From: Pedobacter sp. BAL39
Lineage (GTDB): Bacteria > Bacteroidota > Bacteroidia > Sphingobacteriales > Sphingobacteriaceae
DNA length: 64,000 nt
NCBI RefSeq assembly: GCF_000170795.1
Contig: NZ_ABCM01000004.1
Location: forward strand, 186,001-250,000
Direction of reading: 5' to 3'
Shown here in pieces: positions 54,491-63,767 of this stretch; positions within the stretch are counted from its first letter, which is position 1; each line of letters begins with the position of its first letter. The translations under genes were made by a program, and so were the position numbers. Under the pieces are notes generated by a model. That model saw only the letters and a program-made list of their open reading frames with translations. It was not told the origin of the DNA and ran no database searches.

Positions 54491-56029
54491 TTAGAAAGTG
54501 AAGGTGTAATTTCCATTCGGTCCAACACCAGAAATGGTAGTCATACCGTTTTTGGAAGTCGGCAATGCACTTTCCACGTCTTTAGCACTGTTCACCGGTT
54601 TACCATTCACAGAAGTGACCAGCAATCCTTTAGGGATATCCATCGAATCAAACACCTTTCCTGGTTCGATATCAGTAACTACGACACCATTTTTAGCACC
54701 AAATTTTGCTTTTACCGCAGCAGATGCAGGTGCAAACGTTGCGCCCAGTTTACCGACAGTAGCACCAGTAGCTTTACCACCAGTAGATGCTGTTTTAGTG
54801 CTCACACTACTTTCGCCTTTCAGAGTAACGTTCAGGTTTTTAAGTTTACCATCCCTCAACACGGTCAGGTTCACTTTATCACCAGGGCTCATGCGGCCGA
54901 TTTTTTCCTGTAAATCCGGGGAGTCATAGATCTCTACACCCTCCACTTTTTTGATGATGTCACCTTTCTGGATACCCGCAGCAGCACCGCCACCGTTAGG
55001 AATTACATCACTCACATATAACCCACTGATGTCATTGATTTTCAATTCACCTGCATAGTCAGCATCCAGAGGACGGAAAGAAACGCCAATGTAACCGCGT
55101 TTCACCGCACCGTATTTTCTGAAATCTTCCAACACCTTTTTAGCCAGGTTCACAGGAATCGCGAATCCATAACCTTCATTGGTACCAGTCTGTGAAGCAA
55201 TCGCAGCATTGATACCGATCAGCTCGCCGTTTGCATTTACCAGGGCACCACCACTGTTTCCAGGGTTGATGGCCGCATCGGTCTGGATGAATGATTCAAT
55301 ACTGTTGTTGGTACGCTCAGGCGCTTTACCTGTACGACGATACTCATCATATTCTTCTTCGGTCAGTTTACCCTGCTCTCTCGCAAGAATACCAATGCTT
55401 CTCGCTTTTGCACTTACAATACCAGCAGTTACGGTAGTCTGCAGGTCCAGCGGGAAGCCTACAGCCAATACCCACTCGCCGATCTGTACATTGTCAGAGT
55501 TACCCATTTTCACAATCGGAAGACCAGTTTCTTCAACTTTGATCAATGCAAGATCTGTATTCGGATCTTTACCGATTACTTTCGCAACCACCTTACGGCG
55601 ATCAGAAAGGATGACCTCGATCTTATCCGCGTTGTCTACCACGTGATTGTTGGTCACGATGTAACCATCCGGTGTAAGGATCACACCAGATCCTGATGCT
55701 GCCCTTGGTGCACGCTGCATGCGGCCACCGCCACCACCGAAAAAGTCTTCGAACATATCCATTGGAGAACTGCCACGACCACGGCCTTCAGCGCTGCTGC
55801 TGCCGTAAGAAGTTTTGATGTGCACCACCGCCGGCGATACCGCTGCTGCTGCATCGACAAAATCTACTGCCCCTGTGGAAGAGATCTTTGATGGATTGCT
55901 TGCGAAAAGCACGTTCTGACGTTCGGTCAATGATAAGTTATCATTGTTGCGCTCCAATAGTTTATAAGCGCCAATTGCTGCCGCACCCCCTATAAATGCA
56001 GCTAACACTATTAATCCTATTTTTTTCAT
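54491..56029 (-). CDS. degP: Do/DegP-family periplasmic serine protease
   Basis: A 512-residue HtrA-family protease with an N-terminal membrane/signal helix. The catalytic triad is His129 (TNNHVVD), Asp159 (NTDLAL) and Ser259 (GNSGGAL). Two PDZ domains follow (about 300-385 and 420-510). A Gly/Ser/Arg-rich stretch (about 76-112) precedes the protease domain. A charged insert (EQGKLTEEEYDEYRRTGKAPE, about 219-239) lies before Ser259 in a loop variable among DegP proteins. It degrades or refolds misfolded envelope proteins. It is a single-gene unit with its own terminator. Confidence 0.95.
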   Translation of the reverse strand: MKKIGLIVLAAFIGGAAAIGAYKLLERNNDNLSLTERQNVLFASNPSKISSTGAVDFVDAAAAVSPAVVHIKTSYGSSSAEGRGRGSSPMDMFEDFFGGGGGRMQRAPRAASGSGVILTPDGYIVTNNHVVDNADKIEVILSDRRKVVAKVIGKDPNTDLALIKVEETGLPIVKMGNSDNVQIGEWVLAVGFPLDLQTTVTAGIVSAKARSIGILAREQGKLTEEEYDEYRRTGKAPERTNNSIESFIQTDAAINPGNSGGALVNANGELIGINAAIASQTGTNEGYGFAIPVNLAKKVLEDFRKYGAVKRGYIGVSFRPLDADYAGELKINDISGLYVSDVIPNGGGAAAGIQKGDIIKKVEGVEIYDSPDLQEKIGRMSPGDKVNLTVLRDGKLKNLNVTLKGESSVSTKTASTGGKATGATVGKLGATFAPASAAVKAKFGAKNGVVVTDIEPGKVFDSMDIPKGLLVTSVNGKPVNSAKDVESALPTSKNGMTTISGVGPNGNYTFTF

Positions 56030-56115
56030 TTGTATTTATTTGTTTTTTAACCGGCCGTTGAGAGCCTGTAGTTTGTAATTTTACTTTTTTGGAACTATTC
56101 TTTTGCTTTATTATT

Positions 56116-56123
56116 CAAATTTA
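56116..56123 (-). promoter_or_regulatory. Candidate -7 box for degP
   Basis: The minus-strand reading is TAAATTTG (TAnnTTTG), about 87 bases before the degP start. The region up to the divergent dapF gene is AT-rich, so this is only a candidate. Confidence 0.3.
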
Positions 56124-56203
56124 ATACCATATGAACGATATTTGCATACTCATAAAGTCATTAATACTGTTAAAAAATGTTAAATGACCAGCAGAAAGAA
56201 GAC

Positions 56204-56989
56204 ATGAAGATTCACTTTTACAAATACCAGGGTGCCGGCAACGATTTTATTCTGATCGACAACCGGGACCTGTCCTTTAAATATACGGGCAATAATGCAG
56301 TATTACAACTTTGTAACAGACGTTTTGGTATCGGCGCGGATGGATTGATGCTGTTGCAGGATCATGCGGACTATGATTTTGAAATGCTGTATTTCAATGC
56401 TGACGGCAAACTGGGCAGCATGTGCGGCAACGGCGGGCGCTGCATTGTGGCCTTCGCGAAACACCTTGGAATAATTGACAGTGAAACTAATTTTCTGGCA
56501 GTAGATGGCCCTCATTATGCCAAAATTTCAGATGCAGGCAACTGGGTAGACCTGCAGATGATCGACATCGACCACATCGGCAATGATGGTGAGGCTTACG
56601 TCCTAAACACCGGCTCCCCTCATTATGTTGCCCAGGTCAATAACCTGGAGACACTTGATGTGTACCATGAAGGCCATAGCATCCGCAACAACGAGACCTA
56701 CAAACAGGAAGGCATCAATGTCAACTTTGTCGAAGACCTCGGTGACCATCTGTTTGTTCGCACTTTTGAAAGAGGTGTGGAAGATGAGACCTATGCCTGT
56801 GGTACAGGCGTCACCGCTGTAGCCTTATCTATGGCACAGCACAAAGGCCAGAATGGCCACATTGAAACGCCTGTAAAAGTATTGGGCGGTGACCTGCGCA
56901 TTGCATTCGATTACAATGGCAGCCAGTTCAGAAATGTTTTCCTTTGCGGCCCTGCAGAGCAGGTGTTCGAGGGCAACGTTAGTATATAA
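56204..56989 (+). CDS. dapF: Diaminopimelate epimerase
   Basis: A 261-residue epimerase converting LL- to meso-diaminopimelate for lysine and peptidoglycan. The two active cysteines are Cys74 (GSMCGNGGRC) and Cys199 (TYACGTG). ATG 56204 is chosen since the AGAAAGAAGA just upstream resembles a ribosome-binding site and the protein then begins MKIHFYKYQGAGNDF as usual; an ATG at 56177 would add nine residues. Confidence 0.96.
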   Translation: MKIHFYKYQGAGNDFILIDNRDLSFKYTGNNAVLQLCNRRFGIGADGLMLLQDHADYDFEMLYFNADGKLGSMCGNGGRCIVAFAKHLGIIDSETNFLAVDGPHYAKISDAGNWVDLQMIDIDHIGNDGEAYVLNTGSPHYVAQVNNLETLDVYHEGHSIRNNETYKQEGINVNFVEDLGDHLFVRTFERGVEDETYACGTGVTAVALSMAQHKGQNGHIETPVKVLGGDLRIAFDYNGSQFRNVFLCGPAEQVFEGNVSI

Positions 56990-56997
56990 CGGGCTCC

Positions 56998-59277
56998 TTA
57001 CTCCCCTTCGGCGAGGTATGCCGCAACACCGATTTTGATCTCTCCAAAAGAGTAATCACGGCCAAGGTGCTCCCTGATCGGATTCATCTGCATGGTCTTC
57101 AGCTCGCGGATGGCCGTAAGGATCTTGTCCAGCTTCCTACTGCCGATGAGCTCTTTCGCAGAGACTTCGTGTTTAGCAACATAATGAGCAAGGTGGCCTT
57201 CAATGGTTCCGATCACCATCTTCCGTTCCTGAGCAATTTCATTGATGGTCTTTCCTTCCTTGTGCAGCGCCAGTGAAAGCTCTTTGGTATCGGCCTTCGG
57301 TTCCTTCTCCTTCTTGACAGTCGTTTTTCCTTTTGATGGTTTTGCTTTCTTCGCTGTAAAATCCAGCTTACCAGGCATCGCAAAAACCTTCTCCATCTGC
57401 GCTGCGCGGGCAGCCTGACTTTGCAGGGCCGTCACATCCTTTTTGGTGAATTCATTGCCCGCAAGGGTGGCACTGAGGAGGGCCGTAGCTTTACGGATTT
57501 TCTTAAACTGATCATAAAACAAGGCTTCCATCTCCAACAGCTCTGTCAGGAAGGCGGTCACCTGCTTGTCCTGCTTCACCAGCTCCATCCGCTCAAAAAT
57601 ACGCTTGGAGAAACCCACCAGTAAAGGATTAAAGTAGTTCTCGGCGGCATCTACCCTGTTCATGAGCGTAGCCATGCCCGTCTCCGTTTTATCCTGATAT
57701 AGGCGCTGGATTTGAGCGAGAAACTTACTGGCATTCACCTTCACCTCCGTCAGGTCTTTCAGCAACTGCCCAGCCCATTTGACATGTTTCTGTTTCGCCG
57801 ATTTATTGATGTCCTTGGTATAGGAGTGTACATGTTCATAAACATAGTTATCCAGCGGCGCAAGGTCAAAACACTGAAGCAGGTAGTTGCGCAAAAAGGC
57901 CTCCCGCTCGGTTTCGATCTGCGTTTCAAGGCTCAGCTGGTTTTCTTTGGTCTTGGAGAAAAAGGAAACATTCTGGTCCTGGCGGATGCCTGCACCGGAG
58001 ATTTGTGAAGTCAACACCAGCCCATCCAGGGAGCGCAACCTGGACAGTGCCACATAAATCTGACCCGGTGCAAAGGCACTACCAATGTCAATGATGGCCT
58101 TATCAAAAGTCAGACCCTGGCTTTTATGGACCGTGATGGCCCAGGCCAGTTTCAGGGGATACTGCGTAAAGGTTCCTACCAGCTCCTCCTCAATCTCTCC
58201 GGTCACCTTATCTGTAGTATACTTGATGTTTTTCCAGGTATACTTTTCCAGCACGATCTTGTTGTCGCTTCCCTCAGGCTGCACCTCTATCCGGTCCGTT
58301 TGCAGCTCTGTGACCACGGCGATCTTTCCGTTAAAAAAGCGCTGCTCGCCTGTAGGGTCATTCTTGATGAACATCACCTGTGCCCCCACCTTCAGGTCGA
58401 GGATGTGTTCTGCCGGATAGGACGACTCACTAAAGTCATCTTCCACCTTCGCCACATACAGGTATGACGGTGCCTTCAGCTCTTCCAGGCTACGTTTATT
58501 GAGCGCATCGGCCTTGCTATTGTGCGTGGTGAGTGTGATGTATTTATCGTGTATTGATGGCTTAAAGTCGGCCTGATAATATTTTTCCAGGAGTGCCACA
58601 TCCTGTGCGGTCACCTCGTTGTTCCGGAGGCTGTTCAGCAGGTTGATGAACACCTCATCACTCTGGCGGTAGATTTTCTCGAGCTCAATATAAATCGGCG
58701 GATGTTGCTGCAATGCCAGGGCATCGAAAAAATAGGCGCTGTTGTAAAACTGCCCCAGCAGGCTCCATTCGGAAGATTTCACCACCGGTGGCAACTGATG
58801 AAGGTCACCGATAAAGAGCACCTGCACCCCTCCGAAGCTTGCGCTGTTGTTACGGCGGATATAACGCAACACCATGTCGATGGCATCCAGCAAGTCTGCA
58901 CGCAGCATACTCACCTCATCGATGATCAGCAGCTCCATGTCCGTCAGCACCTTTCTCTTGGCGGAGTTCATGTTCAGGTGCCTCACGATGGACTTTGGCG
59001 TATTGTACTGCTGACTGTAGTGATTACCCTCTGCTGCAGGGGCCTTCGGCAGATACGTGCCAAAAGGAAGCTGGAACAGGGAATGGATGGTGACACCGGC
59101 GGCGTTGATGGCTGCAATACCTGTTGGCGCTGCGATGACTGCTTTTTTATGCGTCAGCTCCATCAGGTTACGCAGAAAGGTGGTTTTACCCGTACCCGCT
59201 TTTCCAGTCAGGAATATATGTTTGGACGTATAATTTACAAATTTGGCAGCAAGCTCAGCGGGGTTCTTCTCAGACAT
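56998..59277 (-). CDS. Pif1/RecD-like helicase with C-terminal HTH domain
   Basis: A 759-residue superfamily-1 helicase. Walker A is GKAGTGKT (residues 25-32), followed by KKAVIAAPTGIAAINAAG and the Walker B LLIIDEVSMLRADL. Later motifs GDLHQLPPV and the C-terminal VHKSQGLTFDKAIID/YVALSRLRSLDG are present. A lysine-rich linker precedes a helix-turn-helix domain in the last ~110 residues (TINEIAQERKMVIGTIEGHL ...), like the HTH_40/RQC-type tail of related Bacteroidota proteins. It is likely to unwind DNA, including structured DNA. It converges on dapF with an 8-base gap. Confidence 0.93.
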   Translation of the reverse strand: MSEKNPAELAAKFVNYTSKHIFLTGKAGTGKTTFLRNLMELTHKKAVIAAPTGIAAINAAGVTIHSLFQLPFGTYLPKAPAAEGNHYSQQYNTPKSIVRHLNMNSAKRKVLTDMELLIIDEVSMLRADLLDAIDMVLRYIRRNNSASFGGVQVLFIGDLHQLPPVVKSSEWSLLGQFYNSAYFFDALALQQHPPIYIELEKIYRQSDEVFINLLNSLRNNEVTAQDVALLEKYYQADFKPSIHDKYITLTTHNSKADALNKRSLEELKAPSYLYVAKVEDDFSESSYPAEHILDLKVGAQVMFIKNDPTGEQRFFNGKIAVVTELQTDRIEVQPEGSDNKIVLEKYTWKNIKYTTDKVTGEIEEELVGTFTQYPLKLAWAITVHKSQGLTFDKAIIDIGSAFAPGQIYVALSRLRSLDGLVLTSQISGAGIRQDQNVSFFSKTKENQLSLETQIETEREAFLRNYLLQCFDLAPLDNYVYEHVHSYTKDINKSAKQKHVKWAGQLLKDLTEVKVNASKFLAQIQRLYQDKTETGMATLMNRVDAAENYFNPLLVGFSKRIFERMELVKQDKQVTAFLTELLEMEALFYDQFKKIRKATALLSATLAGNEFTKKDVTALQSQAARAAQMEKVFAMPGKLDFTAKKAKPSKGKTTVKKEKEPKADTKELSLALHKEGKTINEIAQERKMVIGTIEGHLAHYVAKHEVSAKELIGSRKLDKILTAIRELKTMQMNPIREHLGRDYSFGEIKIGVAAYLAEGE

Positions 59278-59345
59278 ATCTTGGCATCAGTTAAACATAT
59301 CGCCTTTTTTTAACGGCAGCAGCAAAGATAACAAGAATGCCTAAA

Positions 59346-59993
59346 TTAATGGCTGGCCGTAGGTTGCTTTAAATTGTATTCGATAACCAGCTGCCTGATG
59401 AAGTCAAACGTAAACTTGTCGACCTCTTCATAACGCTTCGCCACAGCCGCATTGTCCTGGATCAGATCGAAGAACGCATCCCTCCTCTTTTTTCTGCTTA
59501 GCGTAATCCAGCTATTCTTCTTCAGCTCGACCAGCGGACCATCACCTTTCCTGGCAAACCATGTAATGTTATTGTACGAAGTGGTTCCGAAGGCCATGGG
59601 CTGACCGGGTCCTCGGGAGAAAGTATTTGAATAAGTACCAGAGATATTCAACTCATAAATACTCAGCTTTCCTTTCTCTACAATCTTCAGGAACTGTTGC
59701 TTTTTGGCGTCCGGTAATACCAGCGGCACAAAATGTCCATCACTACTGGAATAGAAACCACGGAGATCGCCAGCCTTTATTTTCTCGGCCTTTCTGCTAT
59801 CCAGTTTCAGAAATTTCAGCACATCCTTTTTATGACTTTTCACAATCCCCGGAACCGTATCTCCACTGGCAGTAATGAGATAATCGCCCTGGGCCATCAG
59901 GTGCGGGCTTTCCAGAAGCAACAAAAAAATACAAATAATCAGTAACGAAGGTCTCTTCAATCTGGCAATGAGCGTGTTCATATTTGAGCGCAT
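59346..59993 (-). CDS. Secreted protein of unknown function
   Basis: A 215-residue protein with a signal peptide (to about residue 35, ending LMAQ). The mature part starts GDYLITASGDTVPGIVKSHKKDVLKF, a pattern seen in several uncharacterised exported Bacteroidota proteins. It has two Lys/Arg-rich patches and a helical C-terminus. No enzyme motif is seen. The start may be Met1 or Met5 (59981). It is divergent from the TonB-type gene at 60200, so both use the AT-rich 206-base region between them. Confidence 0.72.
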   Translation of the reverse strand: MRSNMNTLIARLKRPSLLIICIFLLLLESPHLMAQGDYLITASGDTVPGIVKSHKKDVLKFLKLDSRKAEKIKAGDLRGFYSSSDGHFVPLVLPDAKKQQFLKIVEKGKLSIYELNISGTYSNTFSRGPGQPMAFGTTSYNNITWFARKGDGPLVELKKNSWITLSRKKRRDAFFDLIQDNAAVAKRYEEVDKFTFDFIRQLVIEYNLKQPTASH

Positions 59994-60153
59994 AAAGTTG
60001 TCTTAAAGGACGCAAATTAGGAGAAATCGTCCAGACTGCCAATATTGATTAAAAATTAACTAAAATTTAACAAAGGCCGTTATCTATAGGCATTAAAAGA
60101 GATAAAAGCGCTTTAAATAAATTAACACCTTTTAACAATTTCCTTATATGATT

Positions 60154-60167
60154 ACTAAACATTTAGT
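60154..60167. promoter_or_regulatory. Third ACTAA-N4-TTAGT site, upstream of the outer-membrane/GLPGLI operon
   Basis: ACTAA-ACAT-TTAGT has the same half-sites and 4-base gap as the two sites at the blaI promoter. It ends 32 bases before the ATG at 60200. TAGTTTTA (60164-60171) overlaps its right arm and resembles a -7 box with one mismatch, the same deviation (final A) as in the blaI promoter. Repressor overlap with the -7 box is therefore plausible. Confidence 0.55.
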
Positions 60168-60199
60168 TTTATCTTAGACTAACCAAATTAATGCCACTC

Positions 60200-62986
60200 A
60201 TGAAGATCATTTTATTCGTGCTAATCCTACTCTCCCTCAGCAGCTACACCTTTGGCCAGCATACAATTAAGGGAAAGGTTACCGATACCGCGGCCACCTA
60301 TAAAATGTCCAATGCCACCGTTACCATCCTGCAGCAAAAAGATTCCAGTCTTGTCGGATTTACCAGGGCAGACACCAGCGGCAGCTTTCACATCAACCCT
60401 GTTCCCTCTGGGCAATTTATGCTGATGGTCAGTTATCCGGGGTACGCCGATTACATCGAGGAATTCCGTATTGACAGCGCCACTCAGCAGAAAGACTTCG
60501 GCCTGATCAATCTCATCCTGAAAGCCACGCTGTTGGAGGGTGTCGTCATACAGGGTAAGGCCGCAGCCATAAAGATCAACGGTGACACCACAGAGTATAA
60601 TCCTGCCAGCTACAGCATACAACCAAATTCGAAGGTGGAAGACCTCCTGAAACAGCTGCCAGGCATTCAGGTAGACAAGGACGGAAAGATCACCGCCCAG
60701 GGGAAAACCGTCAGCAAGGTACTCGTTGACGGAGAAGAGTTTTTTGGCGATGACCCCACGCTGGTCACTAAAAACATCCGCGGAGATATGGTCTCCAAGG
60801 TGCAGCTGTATGACAAAACAAGCGATAGGGCAGCATTTACCGGCATTGATGATGGCGAGAAAGCAAAGACCATCAATATACAACTCAAAGAAGATAAGAA
60901 AAACGGATACTTCGGAAAAATCAGCGCCGGCCAGGGAACCGACAAGTTTTATCAACACCAGGGGATGTTCAATGCTTTCAAAGGAAAAAAGAAAATATCC
61001 GCATACCTGACCACTGGAAACACCGGGCAGACGGGGCTTGGCTGGAGCGACAGCGAGAAGTATAGCGGCTCGGGCATAGAAACCACTGATGATGGTGCGG
61101 TGATGATGGTATTCACCGGCGGCGATGATGAGCTGGGCGGCTTCGATGGGAGGTATGGCGGGCAGGGAATCCCAAGGTCTTACAGTGGCGGCCTGCACTA
61201 TGAGCACAAGTGGAATAAGGATAAGGAATCCATCAACAGCAATTATAAAATCGGCAATATGGACATTGAGGGTGTCCAGAACTCCCTTTCACAGAACAAC
61301 CTGCCAGACGGCATGATCAGCAGCAGCAGTGACCAGAACTTTCGCAAACACCTGTTTCAGCAGCGTGGAGATGCGAAGTACAGCATCTCCATAGATTCCG
61401 TAACTACCTTAAAGGTCAGCATCAATGGTTCATTGAAGCACAGCTCCACCGAAGACCAGTTTTTGTCGCAAAGCAACCGCGCCGACAATAGCCTGCTGAA
61501 CAGTAGCAGCCGCAGCCTCAATAACAAAGGAAAAGGGCATAACATCAGTGCCGATGCTTTTTTCAGCAAGAAACTGCCGAAAAAAGGACGCACGTATACC
61601 ATCCGGATCTCCGGACAAGTCAAAAATGACGACGCAACAGGATTTCTCCATGCCAAAAATGAGTTCTTCAATACCAGCGGAACTTTGGACAGCAGCCAGC
61701 TGACCGATCAGTACAAGGTAAATGACATTCAGGACAACAGGTTCAGCACTGAACTCAGCTATACCGAACCTTTAACAAAAGAGATCTCGCTAAGTGTCAG
61801 CTACGGCTTGAACCTCCTTCATGGGACATCCGACAGAAAGTCGTTCAATCAATCCGCAATGGGCCAGTATGACTTGCTGGACGAAACCTTCAGCAATAAT
61901 TTCGATCTTCAACAGCTCAGCAACCGCGGAGGTCTTTCCTTCAACTACAAGAAAGACAAGTCAGTCATCAACATTGGAAACGACCTTAGCCAGGTGAGCT
62001 TCAGACAGAAAGACCTGTACAGGAACAGCAACTTCAACAGAAACTTTATCAACTGGAGTCCCAGGGCCGACTACAGGTACATGATCTCCAAACAGCAGAG
62101 TCTTCAGTTCCGGTATAGCGGTCGCACTTCCCAACCGGGAATAGACCAGATCCAACCTGTCAGGAACAACAACGATCCACTCAACATTACACTAGGCAAT
62201 ACAGAGCTGAAACCCTCATTTTCAAATAACTTCAGTCTGAGCTACAACTCCTTTAAGATCCTGAGCGAGCAGTACATCTGGATGCAGGGATCCTATAATT
62301 TCAACAGCAACGCGTTCAGCAGTAACGTCATCACTGACGCGACTGGTAAGACGACCTATCAAACGGTCAACCTGCAGGGACACACTCCGTCCAGTTATTA
62401 CTTCAGCACTTCTATGGACAGGAAAGTAAAAGTAATAGGCAGCAATGTAGGCATGGAGCTCAACATCAATGGAAACACCAGTTACAATATGGTCAACAAT
62501 GCGATGAACACTTCAAAATCTGCCAGTTACGGGGGGAATCTGAATTTCAGAAAATCAAAGGAAAACAGATATGATTTCTATATGCGCGGGGGGCCGAACT
62601 ACAATACGAACAGTGCTTCGCTGCAGACAGCAACCAACAATAATGGCTGGGGAGCTTCCGGGGATGCCACCCTTAACATTTACCTGCCCGGCAAACTGGA
62701 GCTCAGCACTACAGCCAACTATGAGTTCAGGGGCAAAACACAGACCTTCGACGAGACTTTTGAGCGGCTACTCCTGAATGCATCCATCAGCAAGAAGTTC
62801 CTTAAAACAGAAAATCTGAAGCTCTCGTTCAGTGGGCAGGACCTGCTGAACCAGAACGTAGGTTTTGACAGGACTGCCAACAACAACATGATCAACCAGA
62901 ACAGCTATACCACCATCAAACGTTTTTTCCTGCTGTCGCTAAGCTGGGACTTCAATAAAATGGGGATAGACACCACTAAGAAATAA
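60200..62986 (+). CDS. TonB-type outer-membrane beta-barrel protein (first gene of GLPGLI pair)
   Basis: A protein of about 928 residues starting at ATG 60200 (an ATG at 60191 adds three). A signal peptide ends near residue 20 (TFGQ). A carboxypeptidase-regulatory-like domain (about 22-105) and a plug-like domain (about 140-220: DLLKQLPGIQVDKDGKI, VLVDGEEFFGDD, LVTKNIRGDMV) precede a long barrel of amphipathic strands rich in Asn, Ser and Tyr. It belongs to the SusC-like outer-membrane family without a SusD partner; the substrate is unknown. A GLPGLI-family gene follows 4 bases later. The possible BlaI site is just upstream. Confidence 0.9.
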   Translation: MKIILFVLILLSLSSYTFGQHTIKGKVTDTAATYKMSNATVTILQQKDSSLVGFTRADTSGSFHINPVPSGQFMLMVSYPGYADYIEEFRIDSATQQKDFGLINLILKATLLEGVVIQGKAAAIKINGDTTEYNPASYSIQPNSKVEDLLKQLPGIQVDKDGKITAQGKTVSKVLVDGEEFFGDDPTLVTKNIRGDMVSKVQLYDKTSDRAAFTGIDDGEKAKTINIQLKEDKKNGYFGKISAGQGTDKFYQHQGMFNAFKGKKKISAYLTTGNTGQTGLGWSDSEKYSGSGIETTDDGAVMMVFTGGDDELGGFDGRYGGQGIPRSYSGGLHYEHKWNKDKESINSNYKIGNMDIEGVQNSLSQNNLPDGMISSSSDQNFRKHLFQQRGDAKYSISIDSVTTLKVSINGSLKHSSTEDQFLSQSNRADNSLLNSSSRSLNNKGKGHNISADAFFSKKLPKKGRTYTIRISGQVKNDDATGFLHAKNEFFNTSGTLDSSQLTDQYKVNDIQDNRFSTELSYTEPLTKEISLSVSYGLNLLHGTSDRKSFNQSAMGQYDLLDETFSNNFDLQQLSNRGGLSFNYKKDKSVINIGNDLSQVSFRQKDLYRNSNFNRNFINWSPRADYRYMISKQQSLQFRYSGRTSQPGIDQIQPVRNNNDPLNITLGNTELKPSFSNNFSLSYNSFKILSEQYIWMQGSYNFNSNAFSSNVITDATGKTTYQTVNLQGHTPSSYYFSTSMDRKVKVIGSNVGMELNINGNTSYNMVNNAMNTSKSASYGGNLNFRKSKENRYDFYMRGGPNYNTNSASLQTATNNNGWGASGDATLNIYLPGKLELSTTANYEFRGKTQTFDETFERLLLNASISKKFLKTENLKLSFSGQDLLNQNVGFDRTANNNMINQNSYTTIKRFFLLSLSWDFNKMGIDTTKK

Positions 62987-62990
62987 AACC

Positions 62991-63767
62991 ATGGGCAGCA
63001 TAAGAAACACCATTATCATTCTCCTTTTTTGCAACATCAGTATATATGCACAGCAGGCAAGGTTCACTTCCTCAGGCATCATTGAGTTTGAGAAAAGCAC
63101 CAATATGTACGCCATCATGAAAAAGCGCATCAATAAAGACAATGAGAATTATATGCAGCCTGTGTATGAACAATACCGAAAGGGCAATCCGCAGTTTATG
63201 CTGCTGAAAAGCACCCTTGTTTTTTCGGGTCAGCAGAGCTTGTTTACTCCCATTGCTCCTGAAGCCAATGCGGAAATGGGATTTTTTAATGGTAACCCCA
63301 TGGCAGAACAGCACAACATCGTCTATACAGACCATGGCAGCGACAGCTTTACTGCACAGAAAAAAGTATATGAAGAGACATTTCTGGTCAGGGATAAACG
63401 AAGAAAGATCAATTGGAAGGTCACCACGGAGACACGCGAAATTGCCGGTTACCAATGCAGGCGCGCCAATGCAATCATCCTGGACTCTGTTTATGTTGTT
63501 GCTTTTTACACTGACCAGATCCCCTTGTCTGGAGGCCCGGAATCCTTCTCCGGGCTACCGGGAATGATCCTTGGCGTTGCTTTGCCGCATGAGAACATCA
63601 CCTGGTTTGCAAAGTCGGTGAAAGACCAGCCAGTCAATACAGCCACGATAAAGGCACCCACAAAAGGGAAACCGATGGACCGGGCCACACTGACAAGCAC
63701 CCTTCAGTCTATTATGAAAAGCTGGGGCGACTATACCAGTACGGCATTGAAGGCTTTCAGTCTTTAA
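62991..63767 (+). CDS. GLPGLI-family protein
   Basis: A 258-residue exported protein with a signal peptide (to about residue 23, ending IYAQ). The name-giving motif is present as GLPGMILG (about residues 184-191), preceded by the conserved region QIPLSGGPESF. This family is confined to Bacteroidota, usually placed next to TonB-type outer-membrane genes, with unknown function. The pair with the upstream barrel gene is typical. Its stop codon overlaps the stop of the convergent regulator gene. Confidence 0.92.
   Translation: MGSIRNTIIILLFCNISIYAQQARFTSSGIIEFEKSTNMYAIMKKRINKDNENYMQPVYEQYRKGNPQFMLLKSTLVFSGQQSLFTPIAPEANAEMGFFNGNPMAEQHNIVYTDHGSDSFTAQKKVYEETFLVRDKRRKINWKVTTETREIAGYQCRRANAIILDSVYVVAFYTDQIPLSGGPESFSGLPGMILGVALPHENITWFAKSVKDQPVNTATIKAPTKGKPMDRATLTSTLQSIMKSWGDYTSTALKAFSL

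Noticed and set aside
60227..61207. A 326-codon open frame on the minus strand opposite the TonB-type gene at 60200
   Set aside because: It lies wholly inside a well-supported gene in another frame, has no recognisable domain, and its composition mirrors the real gene.
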